A stretch of DNA of 53,522 nt from Flavobacteriaceae bacterium. Lineage in GTDB: Bacteria; Bacteroidota; Bacteroidia; Flavobacteriales; Flavobacteriaceae. The notes under the pieces were generated by a model, which saw nothing but the letters and a program-made list of their open reading frames with translations, was not told the DNA's origin and searched no databases. This document shows positions 9,984-18,351 of this stretch, one piece after another. The stretch's first letter is position 1. Every line of letters starts with the position of its first letter. The stretch is from contig PKDU01000001.1 of NCBI GenBank assembly GCA_002862705.1, forward strand, positions 1-53,522, given 5' to 3'. The position numbers were made by a program, and so were the translations under genes.

Positions 9984-9991
9984 TATCTTTG
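9984..9991 (+). promoter_or_regulatory. -7 box for marC
   Basis: TATCTTTG, a perfect TAnnTTTG, with a TTTTG at 9965-9969 in the -33 region (14-bp gap). It ends 4 nt before the ATG at 9996, so transcription should begin at or inside the start codon. Confidence 0.65.
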
Positions 9992-9995
9992 ACGC

Positions 9996-10571
9996 ATGTT
10001 TAGCCTAAAAGAAATCGTCACCTGTACCATGGTATTGTTTGCCGTCATCGACATTGTTGGCAGTATTCCCATTGTTATTGGGCTGCGCCAAAAGGTTGGC
10101 CATATCCAGTCAGAGAAAGCCTCGTTAGTAGCCGGGCTTATCATGATTGGATTCTTGTTTTTGGGAGAACAAATCCTAAGTCTTATTGGGATTGACGTCA
10201 ACTCCTTTGCGGTGGCTGGGGCGCTTATTATTTTCTTTTTGGCATTGGAAATGATCTTAGGCATTCAGCTCTACAAAGACGAATCTTCAGAAACAGCATC
10301 CATAGTGCCCATTGCATTTCCCATTATTGCGGGTGCAGGAACGCTGACTTCTATCCTTTCGTTACGTGCAGAATACGACCTTGCAAATCTCATTGTTGCT
10401 ATCATTGTTAACATCATTATTGTATACATCGTATTGAAATCCTCCAAGCGCATTGAGCGGGTGTTGGGCCCTTCGGGTATTGGGGTAATCCGTAAAATAT
10501 TTGGCGTGGTGCTTATGGCAATTGCCGTAAAGTTATTTGCTGGAAATGTTCAACAATTATTTGTCTTATGA
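9996..10571 (+). CDS. MarC-family integral membrane protein
   Basis: A 191-residue protein with about six hydrophobic segments, matching the MarC/YhgN family in length and in motifs (IVLFAVIDIVGSIPI-type start; PIAFPIIAGAGTLTS in the middle; conserved Asp in the first helix). The family was once linked to multiple antibiotic resistance but its real role is unknown. The stop overlaps the next gene by 4 bp (ATGA), so the two are translated together. The predicted promoter leaves no leader, so there is no Shine-Dalgarno sequence. Confidence 0.9.
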   Translation: MFSLKEIVTCTMVLFAVIDIVGSIPIVIGLRQKVGHIQSEKASLVAGLIMIGFLFLGEQILSLIGIDVNSFAVAGALIIFFLALEMILGIQLYKDESSETASIVPIAFPIIAGAGTLTSILSLRAEYDLANLIVAIIVNIIIVYIVLKSSKRIERVLGPSGIGVIRKIFGVVLMAIAVKLFAGNVQQLFVL

Positions 10572-10765
10572 AAATACTTATATATATCTTTTTAGCGCTG
10601 GCCGCTGGCCTGCTTATTTTTAATTTATTCTATATAGATTTTGAAGAACCTTTAGCGGGTGAAAGTTTTGCCGCTGTGGTGGGTGTTGGTGCAAGTCTCT
10701 GTGCCATTATCTTACTTGCTATCCTAAAAATAGCCCTTAAGATTAAAGAAAAAATGAAGGCTTAG
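10568..10765 (+). CDS. Small two-helix membrane protein
   Basis: A 65-residue protein with two predicted transmembrane helices (about 3-22 and 33-55) joined by an acidic loop and ending in a Lys-rich cytoplasmic tail. The start ATG overlaps the marC stop as ATGA, strong evidence of translational coupling. No family recognised. It may be an accessory subunit of the MarC protein, but only position supports this. Its stop codon is shared with the convergent deaminase gene. Confidence 0.75.
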   Translation: MKILIYIFLALAAGLLIFNLFYIDFEEPLAGESFAAVVGVGASLCAIILLAILKIALKIKEKMKA

Positions 10766-11193
10766 TCTTGAGGTAAGGCAACCACTGCTACGCCTGCGCG
10801 TTCTAGAAATTCAATCCCAGAAATGTCTTTGTATGCGGTTGCATACACCACACGCTTAATCCCCGCTTGATGGATAAGTTTGCTACATTCTTTGCAAGGC
10901 GACAAGGTAATATACAAGGTAGCGCCAGCACATGATTGCGTAGAAGAAGCAACTTTCATAATCGCGTTTGCTTCGGCGTGTAACACATACCATTTGGTGT
11001 AGTGTTCTTCATCCTCGCAAGCATTTTCAAAGCCAGTAGGCGTTCCGTTGTATCCGTCGGAGATAATCATGCGGTCTTTAACAATAAGCGACCCTACTTG
11101 CTTGCGTTGACAGTGCGATAGTTTGGCCCACTCCATAGCCATGCGCATATAGGCCGTATCGTAGCGCAATTGTTTCTTTTCGGCTTTGGTCAT
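10762..11193 (-). CDS. dCMP/cytidine deaminase (ComEB-like)
   Basis: A 143-residue zinc deaminase, predicted to convert dCMP to dUMP for thymidylate synthesis. His72 and Glu74 in HAEANAI give the first zinc ligand and the catalytic acid; Cys100 and Cys103 in SPCKEC give the other ligands. The GYNGTPTGFENACED insertion after the N-terminal helix is typical of deoxycytidylate rather than cytidine deaminases. The ATG overlaps the hupE stop (ATGA), and the gene ends three-gene operon TerB/DnaJ-HupE-deaminase. Confidence 0.92.
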   Translation of the reverse strand: MTKAEKKQLRYDTAYMRMAMEWAKLSHCQRKQVGSLIVKDRMIISDGYNGTPTGFENACEDEEHYTKWYVLHAEANAIMKVASSTQSCAGATLYITLSPCKECSKLIHQAGIKRVVYATAYKDISGIEFLERAGVAVVALPQD

Positions 11194-11771
11194 AGTGCTT
11201 TGGTTGCAGTGATTAAAACAGGCACTAAAATACCGATAATTATGCTACTGCCTACCAAAAGGCGATCGCGTTTTGAGACCCTAAAAACATTGCTCAAAAT
11301 GCTGTTGACAACAACTACCAAAACCACAATAAGTAGCTGTGCCAGCTCAATGCCAAGAGTAAAATACAAGAGTGGAAGTCCTACTGATTTTTGCGTAAAA
11401 ACCATCGAAAAATAGCCGGAAAAACCAAGTCCGTGGATGATGCCAAAAAAGGCTGCAAGCACAAAAAATGGCAGCGATGGTTTGCGTTCCAAGCTGTTGT
11501 TCCAGTACAAGGTGTGTAGGGCGGTGAGTAAAATTGTAATGGGAATCAAAAACTCAATCCAATTGGAGGAAAAGCGAATAATTCCTGCCGATGCCGCCCA
11601 GAGAGATAGGGTGTGGCCAATGGTAAATGCCGTTACGAGCAAAAGCAGCAACCGCATTTGCTTAAAGACAAATGGCAGCGACATGGCCACCAAAAACAGC
11701 AAATGATCATATTCGTTGATGTCTAAAATATGCTCAAAGCCCAGTCGTAAATAAAATATAAAATCGCTCAT
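11190..11771 (-). CDS. HupE/UreJ family membrane protein
   Basis: A 193-residue protein with about six transmembrane segments. The N-terminal GFEHILDINEYDHLLFL block and GIIHGLGFSGYF motif, both with conserved His/Asp, are the family hallmarks; in better known members they are tied to nickel or cobalt uptake for hydrogenase and urease. No nickel enzyme is encoded nearby, so the substrate here is open. It starts 6 bp after the TerB/DnaJ gene and overlaps the deaminase by 4 bp. Confidence 0.88.
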   Translation of the reverse strand: MSDFIFYLRLGFEHILDINEYDHLLFLVAMSLPFVFKQMRLLLLLVTAFTIGHTLSLWAASAGIIRFSSNWIEFLIPITILLTALHTLYWNNSLERKPSLPFFVLAAFFGIIHGLGFSGYFSMVFTQKSVGLPLLYFTLGIELAQLLIVVLVVVVNSILSNVFRVSKRDRLLVGSSIIIGILVPVLITATKAL

Positions 11772-11777
11772 GATCTG

Positions 11778-12494
11778 CTAAAATCCGCGTTCGTTTTTAA
11801 TGTCTTCATATGCTTTTTGAATGCGTTGAAACTTTTCTTTCGCGGCCTCCTCAGCAGCTTGTCCCAAGTTACGAACTTTATCTGGATGGTGCTTTTTAAC
11901 CAAGTTTCTGTACGCCTTTTTGATGTCGTTGTCGGAAGCGGTTTTGGGTACTTCCAATATGGTGTATGCGCTGTCTGTTTGCGCAACAAACATGGCCTTG
12001 ATGCTGTTGTAGTCAAGGGTACTTATGCGCATATAGCCCGCAATTTCCAAAAGCTTTTCTAGCTCTGGTGGCGAAACACGACCGTCGGCTTTGGCAATGC
12101 GAAATAAGAAGTCGAGCATCTGTAAACGGGCGCCGTATTGCGTCCTGCTGGCAAGAAATTGTCCGATTTCTATAGCCGAAATCCCCGTTTGTTTGAACTC
12201 CGCATTATAGACGCGGAAAATTTGATTGGCGCGTTCCTTGCCAAAAAATTGAACAAACTGTGCCCGCACATAATCCAATTCGGATTGGCTTGTTTTGCCG
12301 TCGGCTTTAATCACCATACTGGCCAAGGCCAAAAGGCGCAACTCAAAGTCTTGCTGGGAAACACGTGTGGTTTGAAAAGAGGTGGTGAACTTGGTGCGTG
12401 TATTTGTTTCCAAAAGACTTCCCAAGAAAAAACCCAACAAGGCTCCAGGAAACCGAAAAATCATATAGCCAATAAATGCAAATAGCCAGCGCAC
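11778..12494 (-). CDS. Membrane-anchored TerB-DnaJ (DjlA-like) co-chaperone
   Basis: A 238-residue protein: one N-terminal membrane helix (about 5-29, with glycines like DjlA), a TerB-like helical domain (~45-165, with two KADGK/KADGR calcium-like motifs) and a C-terminal J domain (~175-238) with the essential His-Pro-Asp at 203-205. It should face the cytoplasm and recruit DnaK to the inner membrane. The start is GTG at 12494, chosen because family members begin MRW/MKW at this point and because a perfect -7 box ends 4 nt upstream, leaving no room for an earlier start. First gene of a three-gene operon. Confidence 0.88.
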   Translation of the reverse strand: MRWLFAFIGYMIFRFPGALLGFFLGSLLETNTRTKFTTSFQTTRVSQQDFELRLLALASMVIKADGKTSQSELDYVRAQFVQFFGKERANQIFRVYNAEFKQTGISAIEIGQFLASRTQYGARLQMLDFLFRIAKADGRVSPPELEKLLEIAGYMRISTLDYNSIKAMFVAQTDSAYTILEVPKTASDNDIKKAYRNLVKKHHPDKVRNLGQAAEEAAKEKFQRIQKAYEDIKNERGF

Positions 12495-12498
12495 GCTG

Positions 12499-12506
12499 CA
12501 AAAGTA
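12499..12506 (-). promoter_or_regulatory. -7 box for TerB-DnaJ operon
   Basis: On the minus strand TACTTTTG, a perfect TAnnTTTG, ending 4 nt before the GTG start. It predicts a leaderless transcript beginning with GTG. Confidence 0.6.
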
Positions 12507-12528
12507 CGAATGAAAAAAAACTATGGCC

Positions 12529-12560
12529 TATTTTTGTAATCTTATATTGTATTACTTTTA
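12529..12560 (+). promoter_or_regulatory. Promoter region of the methyltransferase gene
   Basis: Two readings are possible. TATTTTTG at 12529-12536 is a perfect -7 box with a 28-nt leader. Alternatively its TTTTTG acts as the -33 element and TACTTTTA at 12553-12560 (one mismatch) is the -7 box, 16 bp away and exactly 4 nt before the ATG, the same geometry as marC and cvpA. Confidence 0.5.
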
Positions 12561-12564
12561 CCTC

Positions 12565-13083
12565 ATGCGATTTCCAAAAGCCAAACGTTTTGAAAAAACC
12601 CGCTCTTTTGTGCAAAAGCACTTAGAGAGCGGCAGTGAAATTTTAGACTTGGGCACTCCCAATGACCTATCTAAATTTATTGCCTCATCAGGATACAAGC
12701 TGCAAAACACCAAAGGGGAGAATCTCGACACAGACTTTCATCCATATCTAGATACGGATGCAGATTGCGTTACTGCTTTTGAAATATTTGAACATATGTT
12801 GGCGCCATTTAATATCCTTAGTCAACTTAAAACCCCCAAGCTGATTGCATCTGTCCCCCTTAAACTTTGGTTTGCTTCTGCCTATTGGAACTCAAAAGAC
12901 GATTGGGACAAACACTATCACGAGTTCGAACAAAAGCAGTTTGAATTTTTGCTTGAAAAAAGTGGATGGGTTGTCAAAGATAGCCTCACTTGGGCTTCGC
13001 CTGACCCTAAAAAAATTGGGCTAAGGCCCTTATTGCGATATTTCACACCCCGCTACTATATGGTCTACTGCGAACGTGCTTAA
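12565..13083 (+). CDS. Class I SAM-dependent methyltransferase-like protein
   Basis: A protein of 172 residues from the ATG at 12565 (MRFPKAKRFEK). An earlier ATG at 12523 would place the promoter inside the gene and adds a hydrophobic stretch that looks untranslated. The fold suggests a short class I methyltransferase: SEILDLGTPNDLSKF at the first strand and a later FEIFEHM acidic segment. The SAM loop has LDLGTP instead of the usual glycine-rich GxGxG, so binding may be altered. Substrate unknown. It is divergent from the TerB-DnaJ operon. Confidence 0.7.
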   Translation: MRFPKAKRFEKTRSFVQKHLESGSEILDLGTPNDLSKFIASSGYKLQNTKGENLDTDFHPYLDTDADCVTAFEIFEHMLAPFNILSQLKTPKLIASVPLKLWFASAYWNSKDDWDKHYHEFEQKQFEFLLEKSGWVVKDSLTWASPDPKKIGLRPLLRYFTPRYYMVYCERA

Positions 13084-13100
13084 ATATCCAACAGCTTCCT

Positions 13101-13108
13101 TATCTTTG
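13101..13108 (+). promoter_or_regulatory. -7 box for bacilliredoxin gene
   Basis: TATCTTTG, a perfect TAnnTTTG, 18 nt before the ATG at 13127. No clear -33 TTG at normal spacing. Confidence 0.55.
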
Positions 13109-13126
13109 TGCTCTAAATAATGTGCT

Positions 13127-13537
13127 ATGTATCCTGCTGAAATTGTTAAACCCATGCGCGACGAACTTACTGCCGTAGGTTTTGACCAATGTACTACTCC
13201 AGAAAGTGTTGCTTCGGCAATAAATCAAAAAGGCACTACGCTTGTAGTAGTGAACTCTGTTTGTGGCTGTGCTGCTGCCAACGCCCGCCCAGGTGTGCGT
13301 ATGTCACTAGACAATGACAAAACACCCGCACAACTCGTTACGGTATTTGCCGGTGTAGACAAAGAAGCTACCGCAGAAGCAAGAGGTCTTATGGTGCCCT
13401 TTCCTCCTTCATCACCCAGTATTGCGCTGTTCAATAACGGAGAATTGGTACACATGCTCGAAAGACATCACATTGAAGGCAGGCCTGCTGAAATTATCGC
13501 AGAAAACCTAAAAGAAGCATACAACGCCCACTGCTAA
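13127..13537 (+). CDS. BrxA/BrxB-family bacilliredoxin
   Basis: A 136-residue thioredoxin-fold protein with the Cys46-Gly47-Cys48 centre that defines the YphP/YqiW family, followed by AAANARPG. In Bacillus these proteins remove bacillithiol from oxidised proteins; in Bacteroidota they are common and a similar redox role is likely, though which low-molecular-weight thiol is used is not visible here. The protein also ends in a cysteine (NAHC). It has its own promoter box and is followed after 9 bp by plsC, so the two may be cotranscribed. Confidence 0.9.
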   Translation: MYPAEIVKPMRDELTAVGFDQCTTPESVASAINQKGTTLVVVNSVCGCAAANARPGVRMSLDNDKTPAQLVTVFAGVDKEATAEARGLMVPFPPSSPSIALFNNGELVHMLERHHIEGRPAEIIAENLKEAYNAHC

Positions 13538-13546
13538 AACACACCA

Positions 13547-14281
13547 ATGGCTAAGCTAATAGCCTATCCGCTTAGCGTACTATACTACCTTTTATTTGGA
13601 TGTACCCTCATATTGTTTGATGGTATTCAACGCATCTGCTATTTTGTTTTTGGCTTTAAGGCGCACTGCACAAGCATCATTGTGCTTAATTTTTTGTTGT
13701 TGCGCTGTCTCAACACACTGGGAACCCGTTTTGTTTTTGAGTGTCCCTTTACATTAGAAAAAAACCAGTCGTATATTTTTGTTGCCAACCACCAAAGCAC
13801 CTATGACATCCCACCCCTGATATGGTATTTGCGAAAAGCCTATCCAAGGTTTGTGGGCAAAAAAGAGTTGGGCAAAGGGATTCCGAGTATTTCGTTTAAT
13901 CTAAGAAATAGCGGTGCGGTACTCATTGACCGAAAAAACTCCAAACAAGCACTGCAAGACATCAAAGCCTTTGGAGCGAAACTAGCGGAAATGAACAGCA
14001 GTATCGTGATTTTCCCCGAGGGTACGCGAAGCAATAGCGCCAAACCCAAACCCTTCCGACTGGGCGGGTTAAAACAATTGGTTGATGTCATGCCTGATGC
14101 AAAGTTGGTAGGTATTACCATCAATAACTCTTGGAAGCTTTCACGCTATGGCTATTTCCCTATGGGTACTGGTGCTCAAATTAAGCTTAAGGTGCATACG
14201 CCTGTGGATTGCCCAAGTGATAACGCACTGGCAACTCTTGAGCAGTTAGAAAAAACCATTACCGCTGATATCATTTCCTAA
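13547..14281 (+). CDS. plsC: 1-acyl-sn-glycerol-3-phosphate acyltransferase
   Basis: A 244-residue inner-membrane enzyme that adds the second acyl chain to lysophosphatidic acid in phospholipid synthesis. NHQSTYD at 81-87 is the HX4D catalytic motif, and FPEGTRS at 156-162 binds the phosphate of the acceptor. An N-terminal hydrophobic region (about 8-58) anchors it. Its TAA stop shares bases with the convergent histidine kinase TAG (CTAA, 14278-14281). A second acyltransferase of this superfamily lies at 46139-46894 and has a less standard second motif, so this gene is the better candidate for the housekeeping enzyme. Confidence 0.9.
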   Translation: MAKLIAYPLSVLYYLLFGCTLILFDGIQRICYFVFGFKAHCTSIIVLNFLLLRCLNTLGTRFVFECPFTLEKNQSYIFVANHQSTYDIPPLIWYLRKAYPRFVGKKELGKGIPSISFNLRNSGAVLIDRKNSKQALQDIKAFGAKLAEMNSSIVIFPEGTRSNSAKPKPFRLGGLKQLVDVMPDAKLVGITINNSWKLSRYGYFPMGTGAQIKLKVHTPVDCPSDNALATLEQLEKTITADIIS

Positions 14282-15717
14282 TCAACGCTTGGGATACGAA
14301 GTTCAAAACGCGTAAATGCATCGGGTGTAGAATCAAAAACGACAGCGCCGTCATAGGTTTCAACAATAGATTTCACCATACTCAAGCCCAAGCCCATGCC
14401 GCTCGTTTTTGTGGTAAAAGTTGGTTCAAAAATCCGATCCTGCAGGTCTTTTGGAATTCCCTTGCCATTGTCCTCAACAGCCAATACAATTCCTTTTTTT
14501 TCTGTGGTAATCGTCACGCGAATCTGAGGCTGCTTGACTTCCTCACATGCCTGTATGGCGTTGTTTATGAGGTTATTAATGATCCGCACCAACTGGGTTG
14601 CGTCAAAGTGGGCATATGCGTCGACATCGGCCTGAAAAGAAATGGGGGCATCTGCATAGAGCTCCAAAGCGCGTCCCACAACTTCCTTGACATTGATGCG
14701 TTCTGACTGACCTGTTGGCATGGTAGCAAACTGCGAAAAGGTCGATGCAATGGCGCTCATGGTGTCAATTTGCTGAATAAGCGATTGGCTAAACTCGTGT
14801 ACCTTTTCATTCCATTCGGAGCTGCCTTTTGCTACTTGTTGTTCAAAATGCTGAATGCTTAGTCGCATGGGTGTCAAGGGGTTTTTGATTTCATGTGCCA
14901 CCTGTTTGGCCATTTCACGCCAAGCTACTTCCCGTTGGGATTTGGCGAGCTTAACCGCACTGGCTTCAAGCTCATTAACCATGTGGTTGTAGGCCGATAC
15001 AAGCGCAGAGATTTCGCGGCTGGCCTTGGTCAATTCTATTTTGGAATTCGTTTTAGAAAGTTTGGTTTGATTGAGTTTAATGCTGATGGTTTCCAAATGA
15101 CGTGTAATATAGGAAGAGACGAAAAACGCCAATACGATGGCAATAATCAACATGATCACATATACTTGAACCAAACGAATCAAAAAGGCATTAAGCTCCA
15201 TAGAACTAAGCGAATCGTCGTCAAAATAAGGCACGTTAACAATGGCCAATGGTTGTTCATTTAGATCATATATATAAGAAAATGAGGAGCGCGTTGTTAC
15301 GCCATCGGTGGTACTCACGTCAATGAGCCTTTCCCCTGTATTGGGTTGCAGTCGTGCTAAAATCGCAGCCGAAAGGGTTTGGGGGGGGGTCGATTCCATC
15401 AGTTGAGAAGAACAAAGTAAATCGCCAGACAGGCTGTAAAGCCTAAAGTTAATGTTTAGAACATCTGCTGTTTCCTTTAGGTTTGGCTGAAAAACCGTCG
15501 CAATGTTTGCTGACTCCACATCCAGTGGCGTGCTTTCCAAAAGGTACTTGAGTCGTTTTTTAAGTTGGTTTTCTTTACGCTCCAAACGCTGTTCGTGGTA
15601 GGTATTGGACTGCTCGCTATACTGCACTATGGTAACCCCAGCAATTAATAGCGATGCCACCATTACCAAAAAAATAAGGGCTATGAAAATCCGAGCGCGA
15701 AGAGATGGCAACCGCAT
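14278..15717 (-). CDS. NtrY-like membrane sensor histidine kinase (orphan)
   Basis: A 479-residue sensor kinase. Transmembrane helices at about 8-30 and 178-202 enclose a ~145-residue periplasmic sensor region with no recognised fold; a HAMP-like segment follows (~203-255). The dimerisation helix carries His275 in HEIKNPLTPMRLS, the NtrY form of the H box. The ATPase domain has the N box (NLINNAIQACEEV), DNGKGIP and GMGLGLSM. No response regulator is encoded nearby, so the partner is unknown. It starts 3 bp after hemJ and so belongs to the AraC-hemH-hemJ transcript, which hints at a signal linked to heme or respiration (inference). Confidence 0.92.
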   Translation of the reverse strand: MRLPSLRARIFIALIFLVMVASLLIAGVTIVQYSEQSNTYHEQRLERKENQLKKRLKYLLESTPLDVESANIATVFQPNLKETADVLNINFRLYSLSGDLLCSSQLMESTPPQTLSAAILARLQPNTGERLIDVSTTDGVTTRSSFSYIYDLNEQPLAIVNVPYFDDDSLSSMELNAFLIRLVQVYVIMLIIAIVLAFFVSSYITRHLETISIKLNQTKLSKTNSKIELTKASREISALVSAYNHMVNELEASAVKLAKSQREVAWREMAKQVAHEIKNPLTPMRLSIQHFEQQVAKGSSEWNEKVHEFSQSLIQQIDTMSAIASTFSQFATMPTGQSERINVKEVVGRALELYADAPISFQADVDAYAHFDATQLVRIINNLINNAIQACEEVKQPQIRVTITTEKKGIVLAVEDNGKGIPKDLQDRIFEPTFTTKTSGMGLGLSMVKSIVETYDGAVVFDSTPDAFTRFELRIPSVD

Positions 15718-15720
15718 ATA

Positions 15721-16263
15721 CTACCCGTTTTTATTGCGATGGCGTTTGTATAAACGAATGCCGAGCATCAGTAAAAAAGCCAAACCAAAAAGGCCTAATA
15801 AGCCAAAAATCCAATGGATGCTGTCTTTGAGTATGGCCAAGAATATCACGGCAAATAAAATAAGTGTAGCGCCTTCATTCCAAATGCGAAAAAAACGGGC
15901 ACTACGTTGCCCATTTCCTTGTAAAAACGCCTTGTAAAAACGGTGGGTTTTTATGTGATATAAAATCAATAGTCCCACAAAAACCAGTTTGACTAACATC
16001 CACGATTTCCCCAATAAAAAAGGGTTAATCCACAACATCCAAAGCCCAAAAATAAGCCCTAAAACAGCAGAAGGAACAGTGATGATTTGCCACAACCGTT
16101 TCATCATCAATCGCAACTGCGGTATGATGATGTCAGACTCCGCTTGTGGGCGGTCAGCAGCCTCAACAAGGTAAACCATAAGCCGTGGCATATAGAACAA
16201 CCCAGCAAAGTAGGTGGTCACAAAAATCAGGTGAAGTGCTTTTATGTATAGATAATAATCCAC
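15721..16263 (-). CDS. hemJ: Protoporphyrinogen IX oxidase HemJ (CopD-like membrane protein)
   Basis: A protein of 180 residues with four to five membrane helices that should oxidise protoporphyrinogen IX to protoporphyrin IX, the substrate of the ferrochelatase encoded just upstream. The start of the mature region (YLYIKALHLIFVTTYFAGL) has the conserved His11 of HemJ and the FAGLFYMPRL motif. The start chosen is GTG at 16263, because relatives begin two residues before YYLYIK and this avoids overlap with hemH; an ATG at 16323 would add 20 hydrophilic residues and overlap hemH by 23 bp. No hemG or hemY was seen, so this is probably the only oxidase at this step. Confidence 0.85.
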   Translation of the reverse strand: MDYYLYIKALHLIFVTTYFAGLFYMPRLMVYLVEAADRPQAESDIIIPQLRLMMKRLWQIITVPSAVLGLIFGLWMLWINPFLLGKSWMLVKLVFVGLLILYHIKTHRFYKAFLQGNGQRSARFFRIWNEGATLILFAVIFLAILKDSIHWIFGLLGLFGLAFLLMLGIRLYKRHRNKNG

Positions 16264-16300
16264 AATTATGTATTGTTCTAAAGGTACGCCTTTTTCAAAA

Positions 16301-17320
16301 CTAAGAAGCTGTTGCCCATTCATCAATCCAGCGGCTGAGCACATTTACCCAATCGTCCCGGTCGTTGATGCAAGGAACCACGTGCATTTCATCGCCTCCT
16401 TTTTCTTCAAAATCTTCTTTGGCTTCCATGCCTATTTCTTCTAGCGTTTCTAGGCAATCAGAAATAAACGCAGGAGTCACAACCGCCAACTTCTTGGTGC
16501 CTGTTTTGGCAAATTGCTCAACTGTTTTGTCTGTATAGGGACGCAACCACTTGTCGCCCGCCAAACGAGACTGAAATGACGTTGAAAAGCTTCCCGGTCT
16601 TAACTCTAGATATTCCGCAACCTGCTTGGTGGTTTCATAACATTGATGGCGGTAGCAGTAGGCATGTGCATCAGACGGCGTTTGACAACAACTGCCATCA
16701 ATCTTACAATGCGATTTGGTAATATCCGATTTGCGAATGTGGCGTTCTGGTATTCCGTGGTATGAAAACAGCAAGTGTTCCCAAGGTTTATCCTGGAGGT
16801 ATTCTTGAATGGAATGTGACAACACCCGAATATAATCTGCGTGATGATAAAATGCGGGCAAATGTGTAAATGACATTTTTGGGTATTGCGCAGCCCTAAT
16901 TTCTTCTGCCAAAACCAAAATGGTTTCTGTAGTGGCCATGGCGTGCTGAGGGTAAAGCGGTACTATCAATACCTCATCAACTCCTTTTTGATGCAGTTCT
17001 TCCAACCCTGAAGCGATGGACGGCTGGCCATATCGCATGGCAAGGGAAATAGGCACGGAGGTTTTTTTGGCAACCTTTTCGTGTAAACGTTCCGATAAAA
17101 CTATAAGCGGAGATCCTTCGTCCCACCATATTTTTTTATAGGCCTTAGCCGATTTTTTAGGACGGGTTTTTAGGATAATACCTTTGACCAAAAACGAGCG
17201 AAACCACTTGGGCACGTCAATCACACGCTCATCCATTAAAAACTCTTCCAAATAAGGCTTAACGTCCTTAGGTGTAGGACTTTTAGGTGAACCTAAATTC
17301 ACCAGTAGTACTCCTTTCAT
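16301..17320 (-). CDS. hemH: Ferrochelatase
   Basis: A 339-residue enzyme inserting ferrous iron into protoporphyrin IX, the last step of heme b synthesis. It begins KGVLLVNLGSP, as the family does; FSYHGIPERH carries the catalytic His, and TPAFISDCLETLEEIG is the C-terminal signature. An extra CKIDGSCC segment follows the active site with several cysteines, seen in many ferrochelatases of this group. The gene lies 14 bp after the AraC regulator and 37 bp before hemJ, forming the leftward arm of the heme regulon. Confidence 0.96.
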   Translation of the reverse strand: MKGVLLVNLGSPKSPTPKDVKPYLEEFLMDERVIDVPKWFRSFLVKGIILKTRPKKSAKAYKKIWWDEGSPLIVLSERLHEKVAKKTSVPISLAMRYGQPSIASGLEELHQKGVDEVLIVPLYPQHAMATTETILVLAEEIRAAQYPKMSFTHLPAFYHHADYIRVLSHSIQEYLQDKPWEHLLFSYHGIPERHIRKSDITKSHCKIDGSCCQTPSDAHAYCYRHQCYETTKQVAEYLELRPGSFSTSFQSRLAGDKWLRPYTDKTVEQFAKTGTKKLAVVTPAFISDCLETLEEIGMEAKEDFEEKGGDEMHVVPCINDRDDWVNVLSRWIDEWATAS

Positions 17321-17334
17321 AGCAACATTTTTCG

Positions 17335-18222
17335 TTACGAAGATACAGACAAAAGGTATTTTTTTGGCGTTGTACCAAACTTCTTTTTAAAGGCTTCAAT
17401 AAAATGACTTGAATTGCTGTAGCCAAGTTGAATAGCAACTTCGTTAACATTGTAAGAACCTGTGACCAGAAGTTGACGTGCATGGTTCATCTTGTGATCC
17501 AGCACAAACTGATAGACCGTACTGCCGTAAAGCTGCTTAAATCCTTCTTTTAATTTTTTTAAACTTAGGCCTATTTCATCGGCCAAGTCAGGTAAACTCG
17601 GAGGAGCCGCCATACGAGTAAGCATGATTTTTTTAGCATTTCGAATTTTACGTACATTTTCCTCGTCAACCAAAAATGGGCACTCGGCAATATCTGTGGC
17701 TTCAGGGGGGTTAAAATATAAGCTGAGCAGCTCATAAACTTTCCCTTTGAGATACAGCCTGCTCATCAAAGCGTTGGGTTGGTGTTGCAAAATCTGACTT
17801 AAAACAACGGCCATAGAGGGAGTAAATACGTGGTCTTTGTAATATTTTTTGTTAACATTTTCGTCCGATAGAAAACTGATTTGTTCGGCTTCTTGGGAAA
17901 ACAGACTATGAAATTTTTTGATTGAGATAAGCACGGTGACCAACTGGGTGTTTACGGCAACATCTAGCTCCATTGGCAAATCACGTTGGGGGTTGTATAG
18001 CAACAATACGTGTTCGTCCAAAATGGGCAGACTGTACGTGCGTTCGTTAAAGTGAAAGGTTGCGCTTCCGCGAAAACAAAAGTGAAACTGAATTAAGCTG
18101 GCATTAACGTGGCGAACAACGTGCTGTTTTTTATCCGTCTCGTTCTCATAGGTAAGGACGTCAAAACCAGCCTCAATGGTTTGGTCAATTTTAGGACGTA
18201 AAGCGTTATTTTCTGTAGTCAT
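17335..18222 (-). CDS. AraC-family (PchR-like) regulator of the heme cluster
   Basis: A 295-residue transcription factor. Residues ~1-165 are a cupin-like sensor domain; 196-292 hold the two helix-turn-helix motifs of the AraC DNA-binding domain (LADEIGLSLKKLKEGFKQLYG region and NEVAIQLGYSNSSHFIEAF region). The linker and first HTH (SLPDLADEIGLS...GSTVYQFV) match PchR-type regulators of iron and siderophore genes. Cys181-Pro182 between the domains is a Cys-Pro pair like a heme regulatory motif. The ATG at 18222 is preceded by AGGAAAG; an upstream ATG at 18261 would add 13 unlikely residues. It lies head to head with hemA and in an operon with hemH and hemJ, so control of heme synthesis is the likely job. 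Confidence 0.9.
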   Translation of the reverse strand: MTTENNALRPKIDQTIEAGFDVLTYENETDKKQHVVRHVNASLIQFHFCFRGSATFHFNERTYSLPILDEHVLLLYNPQRDLPMELDVAVNTQLVTVLISIKKFHSLFSQEAEQISFLSDENVNKKYYKDHVFTPSMAVVLSQILQHQPNALMSRLYLKGKVYELLSLYFNPPEATDIAECPFLVDEENVRKIRNAKKIMLTRMAAPPSLPDLADEIGLSLKKLKEGFKQLYGSTVYQFVLDHKMNHARQLLVTGSYNVNEVAIQLGYSNSSHFIEAFKKKFGTTPKKYLLSVSS

Positions 18223-18250
18223 CTTTCCTTTTTGTTTTACTTGTGTGCAA

Positions 18251-18258
18251 CAAACATA
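18251..18258 (-). promoter_or_regulatory. -7 box for the AraC regulator operon
   Basis: On the minus strand TATGTTTG, a perfect TAnnTTTG, 28 nt before the start at 18222. A 9-bp repeat (18279-18287) lies 20 bp upstream of it, in the region where an AraC-type activator or repressor would act. Confidence 0.6.
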
Positions 18259-18278
18259 CAAAGAAAAAACAGCATTAT

Positions 18279-18330
18279 TACCGTTAATACTAAAGCCCCA
18301 ATAGCGTTAGAAAAAGTACTTTTAGCGGTA
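18279..18330. promoter_or_regulatory. Three phased repeats: candidate operators between AraC regulator and hemA
   Basis: Related 9-mers: TACCGTTAA at 18279-18287 (reverse complement TTAACGGTA), ATAGCGTTA at 18301-18309 and TTAGCGGTA at 18322-18330. The first and third match at 8 of 9 positions when aligned in the same sense, the second and third at 7 of 9. Centres are 22 and 21 bp apart, two helical turns. A perfect 12-bp palindrome (18312-18323) lies between the last two. Confidence 0.5.
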
Positions 18331-18351
18331 TTTTTTGTCTTGGCTGTGCAT

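Noticed and set aside
16264..16344. Longer starts for hemJ (ATG 16323 or alternative codon 16344)
   Set aside because: They overlap hemH and add residues absent from the family; GTG 16263 gives normal length. Not certain.
18312..18323. 12-bp palindrome AAAAGTACTTTT as a separate operator
   Set aside because: A/T-rich palindromes of this kind are frequent by chance; it is noted only as part of the larger repeat array.
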